Positions 43,129 to 52,262 are shown, numbered from the stretch's first letter. The stretch is 64,000 nucleotides of DNA from Vreelandella zhanjiangensis DSM 21076 (GCF_000377665.1 NZ_KB898651.1:241225-305224), one strand, 5' to 3'. Notes: a model not told the origin generated them from the sequence alone. Made by a program: numbers and translations.

Positions 43129-44406
43129 ATGAGCAATGCTGAGCTAAACAAACTGAAGCAAAAATACGTTGCCAATGGCGCAGCGAGCCCTGCCACAGCG
43201 TTTGCCGACCATGCCGAAAATGCCGAAGTGTGGGATGCAGACGGCAACCGGTTTATCGACTTTGCTGGCGGCATTGGTGTGCTGAATATCGGCCATCGCC
43301 ATCCGAAAGTGGTTGCGGCGGTGAAAGCGCAGCTCGATAAGGTAATGCACACCTGCCAAACGGTAATGCCCTATGAAGGCTACGTCAGGGTTGCAGAACG
43401 TCTTAGCCACCTGGTGCCCGTTCGCGGCCATGCCAAGGTCATGCTCGCCAACTCCGGCGCCGAAGCGCTGGAGAACGCGGTCAAGATAGCTCGCGCCGCC
43501 ACCGGTCGCTCCAACGTTATCTGCTTTGATGGCGGCTATCACGGCCGCACCTTCTTCACCATGGCGATGAACGGCAAGGTCGCGCCGTATCAGACCGACT
43601 TCGGCCCCATGCCCGGCACCGTGTTTCGTGCGCCCTACCCGGTGGACTACCACGGCGTCAGTGAAGACGAGGCGATTCGCGGCCTGATGATGACGCTGAA
43701 AACCGACGCTGGCCCCGCGAATACGGCGGCTATCGTTCTAGAGCCAGTGCTCGGTGAAGGCGGCTTTTATCCCGCACCGGCATCGTTTCTGGAAAAGATC
43801 CGTATCATCTGCGATGAACTCGGCATCCTGATGATTATCGACGAAGTACAGTCAGGGTTTGGGCGTACCGGCAAGATGTTCGCCATCGAGCACAGCGGCG
43901 TTGAGCCTGACATCATGACCATGGCAAAAAGCATGGCTGACGGCATGCCGATTTCGGCCGTAGTGGGCACTGACAAGATCATGGATGCCTCTGGCCCGAA
44001 CTCGCTGGGCGGCACCTACACGGGCAGCCCTACCGCCTGTGCCGCAGCGCTTGCCGTCATGGATGTTTTTGAGGAAGAAAATATCCTGGAGAGAAGCCAG
44101 GCCTTGGGCGAGAAGCTCGCCAAGCGTTTCCACCAGTGGCAGGCACGTTACGACGCGGTGGATAACGTCCGCCATATGGGCGCCATGGCCGCCTTTGAGC
44201 TGGTATCTGATAAACACGCCAAGACGCCTAATGCCGAGCTTGCCGGTGCCTTATGTAAAAAAGCCCGGGAAGAAGGCCTGATTCTGCTTTCCTGCGGCAT
44301 GCATGGCAATACCATCCGCTTCTTGATGCCAATTACGATTGAAGACGACGTCTTGAACGAAGGGCTGGATATTATTGAGTCGTGCCTGGAAGCGCTTACC
44401 GATTAA
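43129..44406 (+). CDS. gabT: 4-aminobutyrate / 5-aminovalerate aminotransferase
   Basis: This class III PLP aminotransferase of 425 residues has the family markers DFAGGIGVLNIGHRHP, LANSGAEALENAVKIARA, IDEVQSGFGRTGKMFA and the Schiff-base lysine in TMAKSMADGMPISAV. GABA and 5-aminovalerate are both likely substrates; near the glutarate genes, 5-aminovalerate from lysine (the DavT role) is attractive. The matching semialdehyde dehydrogenase (gabD/davD) is not in this window. The ATG at 43129 follows GAGGAG; an upstream in-frame start is not supported. Confidence 0.92.
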   Translation: MSNAELNKLKQKYVANGAASPATAFADHAENAEVWDADGNRFIDFAGGIGVLNIGHRHPKVVAAVKAQLDKVMHTCQTVMPYEGYVRVAERLSHLVPVRGHAKVMLANSGAEALENAVKIARAATGRSNVICFDGGYHGRTFFTMAMNGKVAPYQTDFGPMPGTVFRAPYPVDYHGVSEDEAIRGLMMTLKTDAGPANTAAIVLEPVLGEGGFYPAPASFLEKIRIICDELGILMIIDEVQSGFGRTGKMFAIEHSGVEPDIMTMAKSMADGMPISAVVGTDKIMDASGPNSLGGTYTGSPTACAAALAVMDVFEEENILERSQALGEKLAKRFHQWQARYDAVDNVRHMGAMAAFELVSDKHAKTPNAELAGALCKKAREEGLILLSCGMHGNTIRFLMPITIEDDVLNEGLDIIESCLEALTD

Positions 44407-44419
44407 GCGCTTGGTAAAT

Positions 44420-44450
44420 AACGCTGCCGCCTGAATCAGGCGGCAGCGTT
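44420..44450 (+). terminator. Hairpin after gabT
   Basis: AACGCTGCCGCCTGA and TCAGGCGGCAGCGTT form a perfect 15-bp stem with a single-base loop, 13 bp beyond the gabT stop. The T-tract is poor, so termination may be partial; it lies between convergent genes. Confidence 0.65.
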
Positions 44451-44478
44451 GCTTGAATGTTGTCGTTTTATCGAAGCC

Positions 44479-44730
44479 CTATTCTTTCGGACGACGATCG
44501 CCCTCCAGGAAATTCGCCGTAAATACCGCCTTGCCGTAAGTTTCAAAAGACCACTTCATGACCTCGCTCAGCGCATTCATCACGGCATCAAATTCGCCAA
44601 ATACCTGGGTGCTCATTCGGTTGGGATAAACCTCCAGGCCTGACGCCTCAAGGCGCTTTACCACATCCTTCACCAGCGGCTTGAAGTCGTGGGCCAGCGG
44701 GTAATAACTCAGCTGTACGGAAAGATACAT
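44479..44730 (-). CDS. YkoF/MTH1187-like thiamine-binding family protein
   Basis: The 83-residue protein begins MYLSVQLSYYPLAHDFKPLV and contains EVYPNRMSTQVFGEFDAVMNAL, as in the small Thiamine_BP/YkoF-like ferredoxin-fold proteins that bind thiamine or related pyrimidines. A regulatory or binding role is likely but not shown. It lies 9 bp after the hydrolase gene on the same strand, so the two probably form an operon. Confidence 0.72.
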   Translation of the reverse strand: MYLSVQLSYYPLAHDFKPLVKDVVKRLEASGLEVYPNRMSTQVFGEFDAVMNALSEVMKWSFETYGKAVFTANFLEGDRRPKE

Positions 44731-44739
44731 AGTGCCTCC

Positions 44740-45570
44740 TTACGCGCTTTGATTGGATCTGTCAGATACCTTGGGTAACTGCTGCCAGGCGGTCAAAATC
44801 GCTTGCAGGGTATCGTCGGGATACTCCATGGGAAACATGTGCGTTCCGGGAACATAGCTCACCGGTAGGCCGTGGCGCTTTAGACGCCGGATACGCGAGG
44901 CGATGAGCAGATCTGATTCCTGGCCTGCGATAAGTGCCAGCGGCACACCGGCACGGCGCGGCAAGCGCGAAAGGTGATCCGGCAAATGGCGGAAAATCTC
45001 CACTTCGACACGCGGGTCAAATGTCAATTCGGCGCTGCCATCCTCGAGTACCCGTGTTCCTGCTTCAATGTAGTCGTTAAGCGCCGTGGGGGTAAAGCGA
45101 CGAAACAGGCCACGTCGGCTTAATGAGGTAGCCATTACCTCACGGCTTGGCCATACGCTGCGGCGGCCTTGGGTTTTACCCGCAGGCGTTACACGGTCGA
45201 TAAAACCAAAGCGCTTGGCCGCCTTCATGGCCCAGGCATCAACTCCCAACATTAATGGCGGGTCGAGCATAATGACCCCGCTAAAACGCTCAGGCTGCTT
45301 GTCAGCAGCCATCGCCATCAACACCCCACCCAGTGAGTGCCCCACGCCCAGCAACGGCGCCTGAGTATCCGGCAGGTAGCTTAATAGCTCATCGACCAGA
45401 TTGGTCCAGTTGTGGTTAACCGGGTAGTTCGGATGGTGCCCCAGCCGATCCAGTGGATGAACGTCAAAGGTTTCCGCCAGGGGTTCGAGCAGGCTTTTAT
45501 AGCTTAATCCTGGAAAACCGTTGGCATGGGCAAACACTAAAGGGGGTCGTGAAGCGGCAGTTGTTGTCAT
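44740..45570 (-). CDS. Alpha/beta hydrolase
   Basis: The 276-residue protein has an oxyanion strand VFAHANGFPG, the nucleophile elbow GVGHSLGG (serine about residue 98) and a late histidine in VPGTHMFPMEYP, giving a Ser-His type triad. No signal peptide is seen, so it is cytoplasmic. The substrate is unknown. It is upstream of the thiamine-binding-like gene and convergent with gabT. Confidence 0.85.
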   Translation of the reverse strand: MTTTAASRPPLVFAHANGFPGLSYKSLLEPLAETFDVHPLDRLGHHPNYPVNHNWTNLVDELLSYLPDTQAPLLGVGHSLGGVLMAMAADKQPERFSGVIMLDPPLMLGVDAWAMKAAKRFGFIDRVTPAGKTQGRRSVWPSREVMATSLSRRGLFRRFTPTALNDYIEAGTRVLEDGSAELTFDPRVEVEIFRHLPDHLSRLPRRAGVPLALIAGQESDLLIASRIRRLKRHGLPVSYVPGTHMFPMEYPDDTLQAILTAWQQLPKVSDRSNQSA

Positions 45571-45726
45571 GGTGCTCTTAGACCTTTAAGCAGCGATTAT
45601 CGGTAGTGACGCCTCTATCATACGTCTGTTTTAACGCGCCCTTGAAAAGCCGTCAATCGACATAAGGTTTAACAGGCTAACGAATTGGTCTTGGAGCAAT
45701 GACTTTCAAAAATTGTGATTTTGACT

Positions 45727-46773
45727 TCAAAACAGGGAGAGCTGCTCGGCAGGTGCCGCCTCAGCCAAGCGGTAGCCGACACCCAGCAGCCGCACCGGGC
45801 GCTCGCCGCGTGCCCAGCCCACATTCAGCAGCGTTTCGAACTGCTCAAGGTTGGGTGCCGGGTCGGCGTGTTCTACGGTGGTTTGGGTAAAATCGTTAAA
45901 CTTCACTTTAACCATTAATCCTCTGACCCCAGGCGGTGGATCAAGGCGCGCATAGCGGCGCTCCAGATCTTCTAAAAGCAGAGGCAGCTCCTGGCGGCAG
46001 GCCGCAAGCGACGGCAAATCCTTGGCGTAGGTCTGTTCGGTACTCACCGATTTACGCTCGCGGTGGGTTTTCACCGGCCGTTCGTCGTAGCCAAAACTTA
46101 GCTCATGCAGGCGTTTACCAAAGCGGCCAAAGTGTTCCACCAGCTCGGTCAGCGGGCGGGTACGCAAATCGGCGCAGGTATGAATATCCAGCCGGGCCAT
46201 TTTTTCGGCCGTGCGCGGGCCAACGCCATGAATCTTTTTGACCGGAAGCGTTTGTACAAAGCGCTCTACTTCATCGGGGGTAATCACGCACAGGCCATCG
46301 GGCTTGTTCCAGTCGCTGGCGATTTTGGCCAGAAACTTGTTGGGGGCAACGCCTGCCGACACCGTAATGCCCACTTCCTGGCTGACGCGTTCGCGAATCG
46401 CCTGAGCCATGCGCGTAGCGCTCCCCTGATGCAGAGTCACGTCCGATACATCCAGAAAGGCTTCATCTAGCGACAGCGGCTCGATTAAATCGGTAATCTC
46501 GCGATAAATCGCAAACACCTGGCGCGCCACGACCTTGTACTTGGCCATATCGCCACGAATAAGGGTCAGATGCGGGCAGCGCTTAAGCGCCTGGGCCATG
46601 GGCATGGCGGAGTGAATGCCGTATTCGCGGGCGGGATAATTGCAGGTGGCGACCACCCCGCGCTGCTCGACGCTACCGCCAATGGCGATAGGGATATCCT
46701 TGAGCGCAGGGTTATCGCGCATTTCAACCGCCGCATAAAAGCAGTCACAGTCGCAGTGGATAATTTTGCGCAC
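45727..46773 (-). CDS. dinB: DNA polymerase IV
   Basis: DinB is the Y-family translesion polymerase. The 348-residue protein has the palm motif HCDCDCFYAAVEM (Asp8 region), PLSLDEAFLDVSD with catalytic Asp-Glu, and KIHGVGPRTAEKM of the thumb, ending QLSLF, a beta-clamp binding tail. It starts with GTG at 46773 behind AAGGGTGG. A LexA box lies 17 bp upstream, so it is SOS-controlled. Confidence 0.97.
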   Translation of the reverse strand: MRKIIHCDCDCFYAAVEMRDNPALKDIPIAIGGSVEQRGVVATCNYPAREYGIHSAMPMAQALKRCPHLTLIRGDMAKYKVVARQVFAIYREITDLIEPLSLDEAFLDVSDVTLHQGSATRMAQAIRERVSQEVGITVSAGVAPNKFLAKIASDWNKPDGLCVITPDEVERFVQTLPVKKIHGVGPRTAEKMARLDIHTCADLRTRPLTELVEHFGRFGKRLHELSFGYDERPVKTHRERKSVSTEQTYAKDLPSLAACRQELPLLLEDLERRYARLDPPPGVRGLMVKVKFNDFTQTTVEHADPAPNLEQFETLLNVGWARGERPVRLLGVGYRLAEAAPAEQLSLF

Positions 46774-46788
46774 TGGCCACCCTTCTCA

Positions 46789-46806
46789 CCTGTAAAAAAC
46801 CACAGT
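46789..46806 (-). promoter_or_regulatory. LexA (SOS) box of dinB
   Basis: ACTGTGGTTTTTTACAGG on the minus strand contains CTGT-N8-ACAG and fits the CTG-N10-CAG LexA core. It lies 17 bp before the dinB GTG start. Confidence 0.85.
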
Positions 46807-46860
46807 TTATCACAGGAGTTACTTATTCTTTCAGATGCCGCTCATTAAGGTGGCGCTCAC

Positions 46861-48324
46861 TCAGGTGCCGCAAAAAGTGCGCAATACCTGCTCGTTGTCA
46901 CTTGCTGGTGCCGCCAGGCGGCGAGCTTCGGTTGATTCGTCGTAAGGCTTCGTCACCACCGCCAGTAGCGTATGGAACGGCGCGAAATCGCCCTTGTAAG
47001 CGGCATCAATGACTTCTTGTACGCGGTGGTTGCGCGGAATAATGATCGGGTTCGCACGGCGCATGACATCAAGCCTTGCGGTATCCGTTGCAGCCACCGC
47101 TTCCGCCTGCCATGTATCCAACCACTCGGCCAAGACCTCGGGCTGGCTCGTCAGCGCCAGCAATGCTTCGCGGCTTGCTTCACCAGGCGAGGCCGCGCAG
47201 TGGGTTAACGCATCGAACGTCGCCGTCATATCCATGCGCCCCTGATACATATGGCTTTGCAGGGCTTCCATTAAGGCGTCGGCCTCATCGCTTTCCACCG
47301 CCAGGCCTAGCTTATCGGCACGCAAACGGCGCTGTTCGGCGCTAAACAGGGGCTCAAAGTGGCGGATGGCATCGGTCGCTTGTTCTACCAGAGCGTCACC
47401 CTCTTCACGCATCAAGAGCAGCAGGGTTTCGGCAAAGCGGGCCAGATTCCACTGGGCAATTGCCGGCTGGTTGGCAAACGCATAGCGGCGCCCCTGATCG
47501 ATGGAGCTATATACTTTCTGCGGGTCAAACTGCTCCATAAATGCACACGGGCCGTAGTCGATGGTTTCACCCGCGATGCTGCAGTTATCCGTATTCATGA
47601 CGCCGTGAATAAAGCCCACGCTCATCCAGCGCGCAATCAGCACGGCCTGGCGGGCCACCACCGCTTCAAGCAGCGCCAGATAAGGATCTTCCGCATTGGC
47701 GGCCTCTGGGTAGTGGCGCGCAATCACATGGTCCGCCAGTGCTTTTAGCGCTACTTCATCCTGGCGCGCGGCGGCAAACTGAAACGTCCCCACGCGCACA
47801 TGGCTACTCGCAACCCGGGTAAATACGGCGCCGGGCTCGGACATCTGGCGCACCACCCGCTCGCCGCTAGCAACCGCCGCCAGGGCACGGGTCGTCGGAA
47901 TGCCCACGGCGGCCATAAATTCGCTAACCAGGTATTCACGCAGCACAGGGCCAAGCGGAGAGCGGCCGTCACCACCGCGCGAGAAAGGCGTTCGCCCGCT
48001 GCCTTTAAGCTGGATATCCCGGCGCCTGCCCTGCTGATCAACCACTTCGCCTAGCAACAGCGCTCGGCCATCACCCAGCTGCGGCACGAAGTTGCCAAAC
48101 TGATGGCCTGCGTAGCCCAACGCTTTGGGTTCGGCGCCGGGCATGGGCGTATTGCCGCTCAGCCACTGGGCCAGGGTGGCATCATCAGGTATGTCGCTAA
48201 CGCCCAGCTCGTTTGCAAGCGGGCGATTAAATGCGATAAGCGCAGGCTCAGCCACGGGAGTAGGCTCGCAGGCGATCCAAAGCGGCGCGGGGAGCGTTGC
48301 GTAGTGGTGTTCAAAGGGCAGCAT
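46861..48324 (-). CDS. selO: Protein adenylyltransferase SelO (YdiU)
   Basis: SelO is a pseudokinase-fold enzyme that transfers AMP from ATP to Ser/Thr/Tyr of proteins in redox homeostasis. The 487-residue protein has YAGHQFGNFVPQLGDGRALLLGE, LKGSGRTPFSRGGDGRS, GFIHGVMNTDNCSIAGETIDYGP, and the terminal conserved cysteine motif (TFCGT). The ATG at 48324 has GGAGG 6 bp upstream, favouring it over an in-frame start 18 bp earlier. It is divergent from the methyladenine glycosylase gene. Confidence 0.95.
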   Translation of the reverse strand: MLPFEHHYATLPAPLWIACEPTPVAEPALIAFNRPLANELGVSDIPDDATLAQWLSGNTPMPGAEPKALGYAGHQFGNFVPQLGDGRALLLGEVVDQQGRRRDIQLKGSGRTPFSRGGDGRSPLGPVLREYLVSEFMAAVGIPTTRALAAVASGERVVRQMSEPGAVFTRVASSHVRVGTFQFAAARQDEVALKALADHVIARHYPEAANAEDPYLALLEAVVARQAVLIARWMSVGFIHGVMNTDNCSIAGETIDYGPCAFMEQFDPQKVYSSIDQGRRYAFANQPAIAQWNLARFAETLLLLMREEGDALVEQATDAIRHFEPLFSAEQRRLRADKLGLAVESDEADALMEALQSHMYQGRMDMTATFDALTHCAASPGEASREALLALTSQPEVLAEWLDTWQAEAVAATDTARLDVMRRANPIIIPRNHRVQEVIDAAYKGDFAPFHTLLAVVTKPYDESTEARRLAAPASDNEQVLRTFCGT

Positions 48325-48394
48325 GTTCGCCTCCACTTTCATTGAGTGTGATCTCCTAATACCCTAGCAGCTCCCTCAAGTAGACGGCGAGATA

Positions 48395-49006
48395 ATGTCA
48401 TCCCTACCTGAATCTTCCCTGCTTCCTCTTACGCGCGATTTTTATCAGCGCGACACCGTGGCGGTGGCCAATGATTTACTCGGCTGCTGGCTGGTGCGTG
48501 AGGTGGACGGCGCCTTGATGGGCGCACGGATTGTTGAAACCGAAGCGTACTGCGGCGCGCACGACTCGGCATGTCACGCACACCGTGGATTGACGACAAG
48601 AACCGCCGCCATGTTTGGCGCGCCCGGTCACGCGTATATCTATTTGGTGTACGGCATGCACTGGCTATTCAATATCGTGACAGAGCCCGAAGGCTCGCCG
48701 TGTGCCGTGTTGGTGCGCGCCGTTGAACCAGTATTAAACGAGCAGGCCATGCGTGAACGGCGCCTCACCCCCGGCAAACAGTTGAGCAATGGGCCCGGCA
48801 AGCTAACGCGGGCGCTTGATGTGGATAAAGCGCTCTACGGGCACGATTTAACTCGCGCCGAGCGGCTCTGGATCTGTGCAGGCAGCCACGACATTCCGAT
48901 TGCCAGCGGCCCACGCGTGGGTATCGACTATGCCGAACCGCATGACCGCGATGCGCCCTGGCGGTTCTGGCTGGAAGGCAATCCCTGGGTATCCAAAGCA
49001 CGTTGA
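48395..49006 (+). CDS. DNA-3-methyladenine glycosylase (Mpg/AAG family)
   Basis: This 203-residue base-excision enzyme removes alkylated purines. It has FYQRDTVAVANDLLGCWLV, ARIVETEAYCGAHDSACHA, GHAYIYLVYGMHWLFNIV and LSNGPGKLTRALD, all hallmarks of the eukaryotic-type AAG family (YfjL-/Mpg-like), not AlkA or TagA. Its 3' end overlaps the convergent sirtuin gene by 79 bp. Confidence 0.94.
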   Translation: MSSLPESSLLPLTRDFYQRDTVAVANDLLGCWLVREVDGALMGARIVETEAYCGAHDSACHAHRGLTTRTAAMFGAPGHAYIYLVYGMHWLFNIVTEPEGSPCAVLVRAVEPVLNEQAMRERRLTPGKQLSNGPGKLTRALDVDKALYGHDLTRAERLWICAGSHDIPIASGPRVGIDYAEPHDRDAPWRFWLEGNPWVSKAR

Positions 49007-49842
49007 GTAGAGGCTAGCTGCTCGACCGCATGGGTGAGTACGGGGGTCAATGGCGCACGCCATTGATGGGTAAGCAGCGCATCCGCCCGGGTGACGCCCA
49101 GCGACAACGAGGCAATGGGTAAGCCCATGGCATGCGCCTCACGACAGAAACGGTAGCCTGAAAACACCATTAACGAAGTGCCTACCGCAAGCACTGCCTG
49201 GGCATTTTTCAGGCCCGCCTCGGCCGCCAGCCGACGCTCTGGCGGTACAACATCGCCGTAATAGACCACGTCAGGCTTGAGAATGCCGCCGCAGCGCGGG
49301 CAATCCAATACCTGAAACGTACTGAAATCGGTTTCGAGATCCGCATCGCCGTCTGGGGCATGCGTGGCATCAAGGGCGGCAAAAGCCGGGTTCATGCGCG
49401 CCATTTCGCTATGCATGGCGTGGCGCATCATCTGGTAATGGCAGGTCATGCATTTTACAAGATCCGCCCGACCATGCAGATCAACCACCCGCCGGGAGCC
49501 TGCACGCTGATGAAGACGGTCCACGTTCTGGGTCACTAACAGCTCGATGAACCCCATCGCTTCAAGCACCGCCAGCGCCCGGTGGGCACCGCTTACCTGA
49601 GCCTCGCGCAGGGCTTTAAACCCGACCAGCGCGCGCGCCCAATAGCGCTGACGTACACTGGGCGATGCCATAAAATCACCGTGCTGAACGGGCGGCGGCC
49701 GTTTCCACTGGCCGTTGGCATCACGGTAATCAGGGATGCCGCTGTCGGTACTCACACCCGCACCGGTAATGACCCACAATTTTGGGTGCTGCTCGATAAA
49801 ATGGGCCAGTTCATCACCCAGTTGGGCCACACTTTTTTGCAT
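48928..49842 (-). CDS. NAD-dependent protein deacylase, Sir2 family
   Basis: This sirtuin of about 304 residues has GAGVSTDSGIPDYRD, QNVDRLHQRAG, the catalytic HGR segment, and a zinc site with CMTCHYQ and CPRCGG. It resembles the SIRT4-like class II group. The start is uncertain: ATG at 49842 or a TTG at 49860 with AGGGTG upstream. The last 79 bp overlap the convergent glycosylase gene, so each mRNA carries antisense sequence to the other. Confidence 0.92.
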   Translation of the reverse strand: MQKSVAQLGDELAHFIEQHPKLWVITGAGVSTDSGIPDYRDANGQWKRPPPVQHGDFMASPSVRQRYWARALVGFKALREAQVSGAHRALAVLEAMGFIELLVTQNVDRLHQRAGSRRVVDLHGRADLVKCMTCHYQMMRHAMHSEMARMNPAFAALDATHAPDGDADLETDFSTFQVLDCPRCGGILKPDVVYYGDVVPPERRLAAEAGLKNAQAVLAVGTSLMVFSGYRFCREAHAMGLPIASLSLGVTRADALLTHQWRAPLTPVLTHAVEQLASTQRALDTQGLPSSQNRQGASRSCGSA

Positions 49843-49977
49843 TTTCACGGCCTGCGTCAATGGTTCACCCTAGGCAATTTTCCACTATCTCGACGATACT
49901 GTAGGACAATAAGGGCACATGCAACGGCTAATGCCATGCACAATAGCGGTGCCCCACAAGCATTCAAGGAGCGCCTC

Positions 49978-51150
49978 ATGCAGAGGGATCACGATATTAT
50001 TATTGTTGGCGGCGGCATGGTAGGTGCTGCGCTAGCTGCCCGGCTGGGCAATGCGGGCTACTCCATCGGGCTGATCGAGCGTGGCGACGCGCCTAAAGAG
50101 CCCAGCGGCGACTATGACCTGCGCATCTCATCACTGAATGCGCGCTCGCTTGCATTTATCAAGCTCAGCGGCACCGAACTGCCCGAGGATCGCTGCTGCC
50201 CGTTCCGGCACATCGATGTCTCCAATCAGGACGGCACCGGCCATAGCGTGTTTTCCGCCGCCGATAGCGATATGGACGACTTCGGCCTGTTTATCGAAAA
50301 CCGCACGCTGCAATACGCGCTATGGGAGCGCCTGAAAGAACTCCCCAGCGTTACCTGCTATACCCACAGCGCCCCGGTTAATACGCTGGCGTCTGGTGAA
50401 ACGCGAAGCGTCGAGCTCGATAACGGCAAGCTATTGAGTGCAAGGCTTGTAGTCGGCGCAGACGGTGCCAACTCGACCCTGCGCAAGCTGGCCGGTATCG
50501 ACGTTACCCAGCACGATTATCATCAGCGGGCCATGATCATCAACGTGGAAACCGAGCTTCCCCAGCAGGATGTGAGCTGGCAGGTGTTTACGCCCACTGG
50601 CCCGATTGCCATGCTGCCGCTGCCCGGCCATAGGGCATCACTGGTGTGGTACGACACCGATGAGGCCACCAAAGCCCGCGAGGCGATGGAAGACCATACG
50701 TTGAAAACCGCCATTGAAGCGGCCTTCCCCAAGCGCCTGGGCAACCTGATCCGGGTTGTTTCTCACGCAAGCTTTCCCATCAAGCGCCAGCACGCCCGCC
50801 GCTATATCGGCAAGCGCTTGGCGTTAATTGGCGATGCCGCGCACGTGGTTCACCCGCTGGCCGGGCAAGGCCTGAACATCGGCCTGCACGATGCCGACAC
50901 TTTGGCCGACATGGTCATCAAGGGCCGTGACCCGGGCGATCATATCAACCTGCACCGCTTTGAATGGCAGCGCCGCCTGGCCAACCAGGCAATGATTGCC
51001 GCCACGGACAGCTTCCACCACCTGTTCACCGGCGCCAAACCGCTGCGCCAACTGGGCGATTTAAGCCTGCACCTGGCCGAGCGCTTCCCGTTTGCCAAAC
51101 GTATGATGATGCAGCAGGCCAATGGGTTGAATCCGTTCAAGATGCGCTAG
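49978..51150 (+). CDS. UbiH/UbiF/VisC-family FAD-dependent hydroxylase
   Basis: The 390-residue flavoprotein monooxygenase has the N-terminal FAD fold IIIVGGGMVGAALAARLG, the central LVVGADGANSTLRKL motif and the family signature GDAAHVVHPLAGQGLNIGL, placing it with ubiquinone-ring hydroxylases. Which ring position it modifies cannot be told from sequence alone. The ATG at 49978 has AAGGAG; a longer in-frame start would overlap sir2 and is not supported. It is isolated from other ubi genes here. Confidence 0.92.
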   Translation: MQRDHDIIIVGGGMVGAALAARLGNAGYSIGLIERGDAPKEPSGDYDLRISSLNARSLAFIKLSGTELPEDRCCPFRHIDVSNQDGTGHSVFSAADSDMDDFGLFIENRTLQYALWERLKELPSVTCYTHSAPVNTLASGETRSVELDNGKLLSARLVVGADGANSTLRKLAGIDVTQHDYHQRAMIINVETELPQQDVSWQVFTPTGPIAMLPLPGHRASLVWYDTDEATKAREAMEDHTLKTAIEAAFPKRLGNLIRVVSHASFPIKRQHARRYIGKRLALIGDAAHVVHPLAGQGLNIGLHDADTLADMVIKGRDPGDHINLHRFEWQRRLANQAMIAATDSFHHLFTGAKPLRQLGDLSLHLAERFPFAKRMMMQQANGLNPFKMR

Positions 51151-51183
51151 TAGCTGATACAGCCAGATGTTTTAGCCGCGAAT

Positions 51184-51212
51184 AAGCCAAGCCGCTGAGC
51201 TTGGCTTTGTTA
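51184..51212 (+). terminator. Terminator after the UbiH-type gene
   Basis: AAGCCAAGC and GCTTGGCTT form a 9-bp stem around CGCTGA, followed by TTTGTTAAA. It sits between convergent genes. Confidence 0.75.
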
Positions 51213-51222
51213 AAACCGTTAG

Positions 51223-52170
51223 TTACCCCTTGATACGCTCATTCAAGAACTCATGTATCACCGGGATCATCACAGCGCCATGGGTTTCCAGTGCAAAGTG
51301 CCCCGTGTCGTAAAAGCGAATATCTGCTTCAGGAATATCCCGCTTCCAGGCTTCAGCCCCCGGCGGAAGAAAGAACGGATCGTGCTTGCCCCACACGGCG
51401 AGTAACGGCGGTTGATGCTCACGAAAATAGGCCTGAAATTCGGGATACTTCTCAATGTTGGTTGCGTAGTCCAGCAACAGGTCGAGCTGAATATCGGCCA
51501 TCCCCGGTTGAGAGATCTGCGCGCCTTCCAACGTATAGGCGTCGGGTGCCACAGCACTGGTATCGCTGACTCCTTCCAGGTACTGCCATTTGATAGACGC
51601 CGGCGTCGGAAAGTCGTTCAGGGCATCACGGTTCGCCTTTGAAGGATTTTCCCAATATGTTTTGATCGGCTCCCACCCGGTTGAAAGCCCCTCCTCATAA
51701 GCATTGCCGTTTTGCGAAATGATCGCAGTGATTTTTGCCGGGTTAGCCACCGCCAAACGCCAGCCAACAGGCGCACCATAGTCGTGAACGGCAATGGCGT
51801 AGCGATCAAGCTTCAACTGATCAGTAAATTGATCAATCGTCTTCGTCAGGTTGGCAAAGGTGTATTCATACTGGCCGCGCGGCGGTGATCGAGTAAAGCC
51901 GAACGCTGGCAAATCCGGCGCCACGACGTGATATTCATCGGCAAGCGCCGCAATCACATCGCGCCACATATACGATGAGGCAGCAAACCCATGGAGCAGC
52001 AATACCGTCGGCGCCGCCGGATCCCCCGCTTCGCGATAAAAGACATCGACATCGCCCACCTGCTCGAAACGATAATGAACCTGCTGAGTTGTCGAACCAG
52101 CGCCCTGCCCGACATTAGCACTCATTGCTTCCTGGATATCGGCAGAGGCCGTTTTGTTTTGCGTTGTCAT
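51223..52170 (-). CDS. Alpha/beta hydrolase of the epoxide hydrolase / haloalkane dehalogenase type
   Basis: The 315-residue protein has an aspartate nucleophile (AVHDYGAPVG), HGFAASSYMWRD as oxyanion segment, GKHDPFF and the late histidine DTGHFALETHG. An Asp nucleophile in HDxG is typical of epoxide hydrolases and dehalogenases, not esterases. A weak N-terminal leader is not a clear signal peptide. It is divergent from a CGNR-type regulator over a 92-bp gap with a doubled operator, which suggests dedicated control. The substrate is unknown. Confidence 0.88.
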   Translation of the reverse strand: MTTQNKTASADIQEAMSANVGQGAGSTTQQVHYRFEQVGDVDVFYREAGDPAAPTVLLLHGFAASSYMWRDVIAALADEYHVVAPDLPAFGFTRSPPRGQYEYTFANLTKTIDQFTDQLKLDRYAIAVHDYGAPVGWRLAVANPAKITAIISQNGNAYEEGLSTGWEPIKTYWENPSKANRDALNDFPTPASIKWQYLEGVSDTSAVAPDAYTLEGAQISQPGMADIQLDLLLDYATNIEKYPEFQAYFREHQPPLLAVWGKHDPFFLPPGAEAWKRDIPEADIRFYDTGHFALETHGAVMIPVIHEFLNERIKG

Positions 52171-52183
52171 GGATGACTCCTTA

Positions 52184-52256
52184 GTAACCGTTAATAATTA
52201 ATTTTGAAGGTTAGTTAAAATAATAGTAACCTGTCAAATTAAATTTTAAAGGTTAC
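52184..52256. promoter_or_regulatory. Doubled inverted-repeat operator between hydrolase and CGNR regulator
   Basis: GTAACC-N19-GGTTA occurs twice: 52184-52214 and 52226-52256. The repeats are 42 bp apart, exactly four helical turns, and the AT-rich 19-bp centres are also similar. They fill the 92-bp divergent gap. The obvious binder is the CGNR protein that starts 6 bp further on. Confidence 0.75.
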
Positions 52257-52262
52257 CCAAAT

